Assembly (NCBI GenBank): GCA_020073445.1
Contig: JAIQFE010000025.1
Span: forward strand, 1 to 64,000
From: Terriglobia bacterium
GTDB taxonomy: Bacteria > Acidobacteriota > Terriglobia > Bryobacterales > Bryobacteraceae
DNA: 64,000 nucleotides
Direction: 5' to 3'
In this document: positions 61,675 through 64,000 of the stretch, in pieces
How positions within the stretch are numbered: the stretch's first letter is position 1
Layout of the letters: each line of letters starts with the position of its first letter
Made by a program: the position numbers and the translations under genes
Notes under the pieces: generated by a model
Databases searched by the model: none
The model's input: the letters and a program-made list of their open reading frames with translations, nothing else
Told to the model about the DNA's origin: nothing

Positions 61675-61688
61675 GCGGGGGACGAATA

Positions 61689-62357
61689 GTGTTCCTCCGT
61701 CAGGTGTGGACCATCGCCGCCAAGGACCTGCACTCCGAACTGCGCACCAAGGATGCCTGGAACGCGTCCATCGCCTTCTCCGTGGTGATCCTGCTATTGT
61801 TCAGCTTCTCCTTCGACCCGTCCTCCGAACAGGTGCGCGAATTCTCGGGCGGCCTGCTGTGGATGACCTACGCCTTCGCCGGCGCGCTGGTGCTGAACCG
61901 AAGTTTCGCCCGCGAAATGCAAAACGATTGCCTGGACGCGTTGATCGCCTCGCCCGTTTCCTCCGCCGCATTGTTCGTGGGCAAGTCGCTGGCGAACTTC
62001 GCGCTGCTGTTCGCGGTGGAGCTGGTCAGCCTGCCGGTGTTTGTGCTGTTTTACAACTTGCAGTGGGGCGCGGCACAGGTGGGACCCATGCTCCTGGTGC
62101 TGGTGATGGGTACCTGGGCGCTCACCATCATCGGAACGCTGTTCAGCGCGCTCACCGTGAACCTTCGTTTGCGGGAACTAATGCTGCCGACGCTCGTCTA
62201 TCCAATGATGATTCCGGCGCTGATCGCGGCGATCACCGTCACCACCAACGTGCTGGCGGGAAGTCCTCCCGGCCTGGGAATACGCCTGCTGGCAGCCTTC
62301 GATATCATCTTTACGTTGCTGGCCGTAGTTTTTGTGGATACCGTTCTAGTAGGATGA
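61689..62357 (+). CDS. ccmB: Heme exporter permease CcmB
   Basis: 222 residues from GTG 61689, chosen because VFLRQVWTIAAKDLHSELRTKD is the family start; the open frame further upstream runs through the palindromes. Six membrane helices follow. Conserved segments: LLLFSFSFDP, GGLLWMTYAFAGALVLNRSFAREMQNDCLDALIASPVS, and LPTLVYPMMIPALIAAI. It forms the membrane part of the CcmAB complex that drives heme release from CcmC to CcmE. Ends 6 bp before ccmC. Confidence 0.93.
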   Translation: MFLRQVWTIAAKDLHSELRTKDAWNASIAFSVVILLLFSFSFDPSSEQVREFSGGLLWMTYAFAGALVLNRSFAREMQNDCLDALIASPVSSAALFVGKSLANFALLFAVELVSLPVFVLFYNLQWGAAQVGPMLLVLVMGTWALTIIGTLFSALTVNLRLRELMLPTLVYPMMIPALIAAITVTTNVLAGSPPGLGIRLLAAFDIIFTLLAVVFVDTVLVG

Positions 62358-62363
62358 ACAAAC

Positions 62364-63047
62364 ATGCGGGAAAAGATCATTGTCGGATTGGCGCTTTTCG
62401 CCGGAGCACTTCTGGCGTGGAACATGAATACGATTTTCACCGCGCTCCCCGATGAACTGAATCAGGGCGCTATCTACCGGATCATCTATTTCCATGTCCC
62501 GGCGAATATCCTGGGCATGCTGGGCTTCGGCCTGGGGATGTTCCTCAGTATCGGCTACCTGGTTACCAAGGACCTGCGCTATGACGCGCTGGCGGCCAGC
62601 GTCACCGAAGTCGCGCTGGTGTTCGCTTCCATCGGCTTGGCCACCGGCAGCATCTGGGCGCGGATCATTTGGGGAGTCTGGTGGGCCTGGGACGTGCGCC
62701 TCACCTCCTGGCTGGTCTGCTGGCTCATCTTCGGCGGCTATCTGATGCTGCGCCGCGCCGTGGACGAACCCAACCAGCGCGCGCGCTTTGCGGCGGTGGT
62801 CAGTGTCCTCGGCAGCGTCAACGCCTACATTTCCTACAAATCCATCGAGTGGTGGAATACACAGCATCCTCAGCCCGTGCTTTCCATTCGCAACGGTGGT
62901 GGCATGGCTCAGGGCATGGAAGCTCCTATCTGGTGGAACCTGCTGGCGCTGGCGTGCTTTTCCACCATCCTGGTGATGGTGCGGATGCGCCAGGAATCGT
63001 TCGCCCGTGAAATTGATACTCTTCGCAGGATGGCACACGCTCAGTGA
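62364..63047 (+). CDS. ccmC: Heme exporter protein CcmC
   Basis: 227 residues with six membrane helices and the WWD motif WGVWWAWDVRLTSWLVC near residue 105-120. The heme-ligand His in RIIYFHVPANILG near 45 and in WWNTQHPQPVLSI near 174 match those of the family. CcmC presents heme to CcmE at the periplasmic face. Standard length. Between ccmB (6 bp) and ccmD-like (13 bp). Confidence 0.95.
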   Translation: MREKIIVGLALFAGALLAWNMNTIFTALPDELNQGAIYRIIYFHVPANILGMLGFGLGMFLSIGYLVTKDLRYDALAASVTEVALVFASIGLATGSIWARIIWGVWWAWDVRLTSWLVCWLIFGGYLMLRRAVDEPNQRARFAAVVSVLGSVNAYISYKSIEWWNTQHPQPVLSIRNGGGMAQGMEAPIWWNLLALACFSTILVMVRMRQESFAREIDTLRRMAHAQ

Positions 63048-63060
63048 TCTGGAGAAAAGA

Positions 63061-63210
63061 GTGAATCGCAACGTCCAATACATGCTCCTGGGCCTCGGCG
63101 CCGCGTGGTTGATTATGTTCATCTACGTGATCCTCATCACGCTGCGCGAGCGCAAGCTGCGCAAGGAGCTCGACCGCGTCCGCCGCATGGTGGAACAACC
63201 GAACAAGTAG
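63061..63210 (+). CDS. CcmD-like small membrane protein
   Basis: 49 residues from GTG 63061, supported by GGAG 8 bases upstream; longer readings run inside ccmC. One membrane helix (MLLGLGAAWLIMFIYVILI, about 7-25) followed by a strongly charged cytoplasmic tail (LRERKLRKELDRVRRMVE). Size, topology and position right after ccmC are those of CcmD, which helps release holo-CcmE from CcmABC. The sequence itself is poorly conserved in the family. Confidence 0.8.
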   Translation: MNRNVQYMLLGLGAAWLIMFIYVILITLRERKLRKELDRVRRMVEQPNK

Positions 63211-63236
63211 TCGTTAGTCCCGCTACACTGGGCGGT

Positions 63237-64000
63237 ATGAAAGCCCTTGCCGTCTTCTTTCTGTCCGCTCTGTGTGCAGCCGCCGAAATCCGCACGCTAA
63301 CTTTGCGCGACGCCCTGGATATCGCGCTGAAGCAGAATCCCGACGTGGTTCTCGCGCGCCTCGATCAGCAGCGTGCCCGCGCGCAAGTCACCATCGAGAA
63401 GGATGCGTTCGTTCCCAAGGTGTTCGCCGGCAGCGGCGCCGCTTACACCAACGGATTTCCGATGAGCATCGACGGCAACGCGCCGGCCCTGGTCCAGGCC
63501 AAAACGCAGATGGCGATCTTCGACCGTCCGCAGAGCTTACGGGCGGCCCAGGCCAACGAAACGGTTCGCGGCACGGAATTCGATCTTGGCTTACGCCAGG
63601 ATGAGGTCGCTTATCGAGTGGCGTCGCTGTTTTTCGACGCCGACCGGGCCTCTCGCAGCCTGACTGCGGTGGAGCAGCAATTGCAAAGTCTCACGCGTGT
63701 CCGCGAATTGACCGCCGTTCGCGTGAATGAGGGCCGCGAGCTTTCCATCGAATCCAGCCGAGCCGATCTCAGGGTGCTGCAGGCCCAGCAGCGCCAGGCG
63801 GAGCTCGCCGACAGCATCGCCGACACCGAAACTTCCCTCGCTCAAGTGCTGGGCTTCAATCCCGGAGACCGGGTGCAACCGGCGCAGGAGGATCGCCGCG
63901 TGACTAGCCAGATCGATTCGGAAGAGGCCGCCATCCAGCAGGCTCTCGATAGTAGCCGCGAGATCAAACGGCTGGAATCCAACCTGCAAGGCAAGAATCT
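63237..64000 (+). CDS. TolC-family outer membrane efflux protein, 5' part
   Basis: At least 254 codons from ATG 63237, running off the end of the window. Signal peptide (1-16, ending CAAAE). The mature part has the TolC/OEP start LTLRDALDIALKQNPDVVLARLD and long amphipathic helices (FDADRASRSLTAVEQQLQSLTRVRELTAVRVNEGRELSIESSRADL) typical of the periplasmic helical barrel. TolC proteins form outer membrane channels for efflux pumps. It follows the ccmD-like gene by 26 bp in the same direction; an export pump may follow beyond the window. Confidence 0.9.
   Translation, partial: MKALAVFFLSALCAAAEIRTLTLRDALDIALKQNPDVVLARLDQQRARAQVTIEKDAFVPKVFAGSGAAYTNGFPMSIDGNAPALVQAKTQMAIFDRPQSLRAAQANETVRGTEFDLGLRQDEVAYRVASLFFDADRASRSLTAVEQQLQSLTRVRELTAVRVNEGRELSIESSRADLRVLQAQQRQAELADSIADTETSLAQVLGFNPGDRVQPAQEDRRVTSQIDSEEAAIQQALDSSREIKRLESNLQGKN

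Noticed and set aside
1-64000. CRISPR arrays, prophage or restriction-modification systems
   Set aside because: No evenly spaced direct repeats, cas genes, phage structural genes or DNA methylase/restriction genes were seen.

Overview
This 64 kb window looks like chromosomal sequence from a GC-rich member of the Acidobacteriota, most like the Solibacter/Bryobacter lineage. That is an inference from gene content. The window carries large MacB/FtsX-type permeases without their own ATPase, a carboxypeptidase-regulatory/TonB-like outer membrane protein, many secreted mono- and multiheme cytochromes c, secreted TPR proteins, a PEP-CTERM protein and a System I cytochrome c maturation (ccm) cluster. 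No phage, plasmid, integrase, transposase or CRISPR array is visible. Genes are densely packed and no gene-free stretch exceeds 300 bases. The largest gaps, 43906-44197 and 46548-46797, hold a palindromic repeat and the upstream region of a PEP-CTERM gene.

Layout. 1-12.6 kb: the 3' end of an Fpg-type DNA glycosylase, a secreted cytochrome/copper-type pair, a large FtsX permease, inorganic pyrophosphatase, an ABC exporter, a membrane protein, a secreted LVIVD-like protein, and a gluconate-dehydrogenase-like GMC oxidoreductase with its small subunit. 12.6-18.4 kb: tRNA-Leu(CAA), an FkbM methyltransferase, a secreted protein of unknown function, a hybrid histidine kinase and an HD-GYP response regulator. 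18.4-22.9 kb: a surface-sugar cluster (sugar formyltransferase, GT2 glycosyltransferase, WecE-type aminotransferase, two methyltransferases) in which three of five genes are split by one-base frameshifts. 22.9-27.7 kb: YciI, an Old Yellow Enzyme, and a gentisate operon (AAHS transporter, gentisate dioxygenase, FAH hydrolase) with a palindromic repeat fused into the coding junction. 28.3-33.3 kb: an operon of a Usp-like protein, a KimA-like APC permease, a KdpD-like kinase and a KdpE-like regulator. 33.3-46.6 kb: a 2OG-Fe(II) oxygenase, secreted proteins, a TonB-like receptor, a LytTR regulator, a cyclase, a cytochrome c'-like protein, a lactonase-like MBL protein, gallate dioxygenase, a reaction-centre-type cytochrome, a YHS-like protein and TPR proteins. 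46.8-53.3 kb: a PEP-CTERM protein with a clear terminator, a TPR + MacB permease pair, a secreted protein and pyruvate dehydrogenase E1 (aceE).

53.4 kb to the end is the most remarkable part. It is a single co-directional run of 14 genes: a triheme cytochrome, an ECF sigma factor, a membrane anti-sigma-like protein that carries a c-type heme motif at its extracytoplasmic end, ccmE (CxxxY variant), ccmF, ccmH, three uncharacterised genes, ccmA, ccmB, ccmC, a ccmD-like gene and a TolC-family gene that runs off the window. I infer a regulatory circuit in which heme attachment to the anti-sigma-like protein reports on cytochrome c maturation or periplasmic redox state.

Small palindromic repeats are a second theme. 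A REPIN-like element has two near-identical copies (26743-26836, 41247-41348) and one diverged copy (44071-44183). A separate four-palindrome array separates ccmA from ccmB. Several genes appear to have repeat-derived 3' ends.
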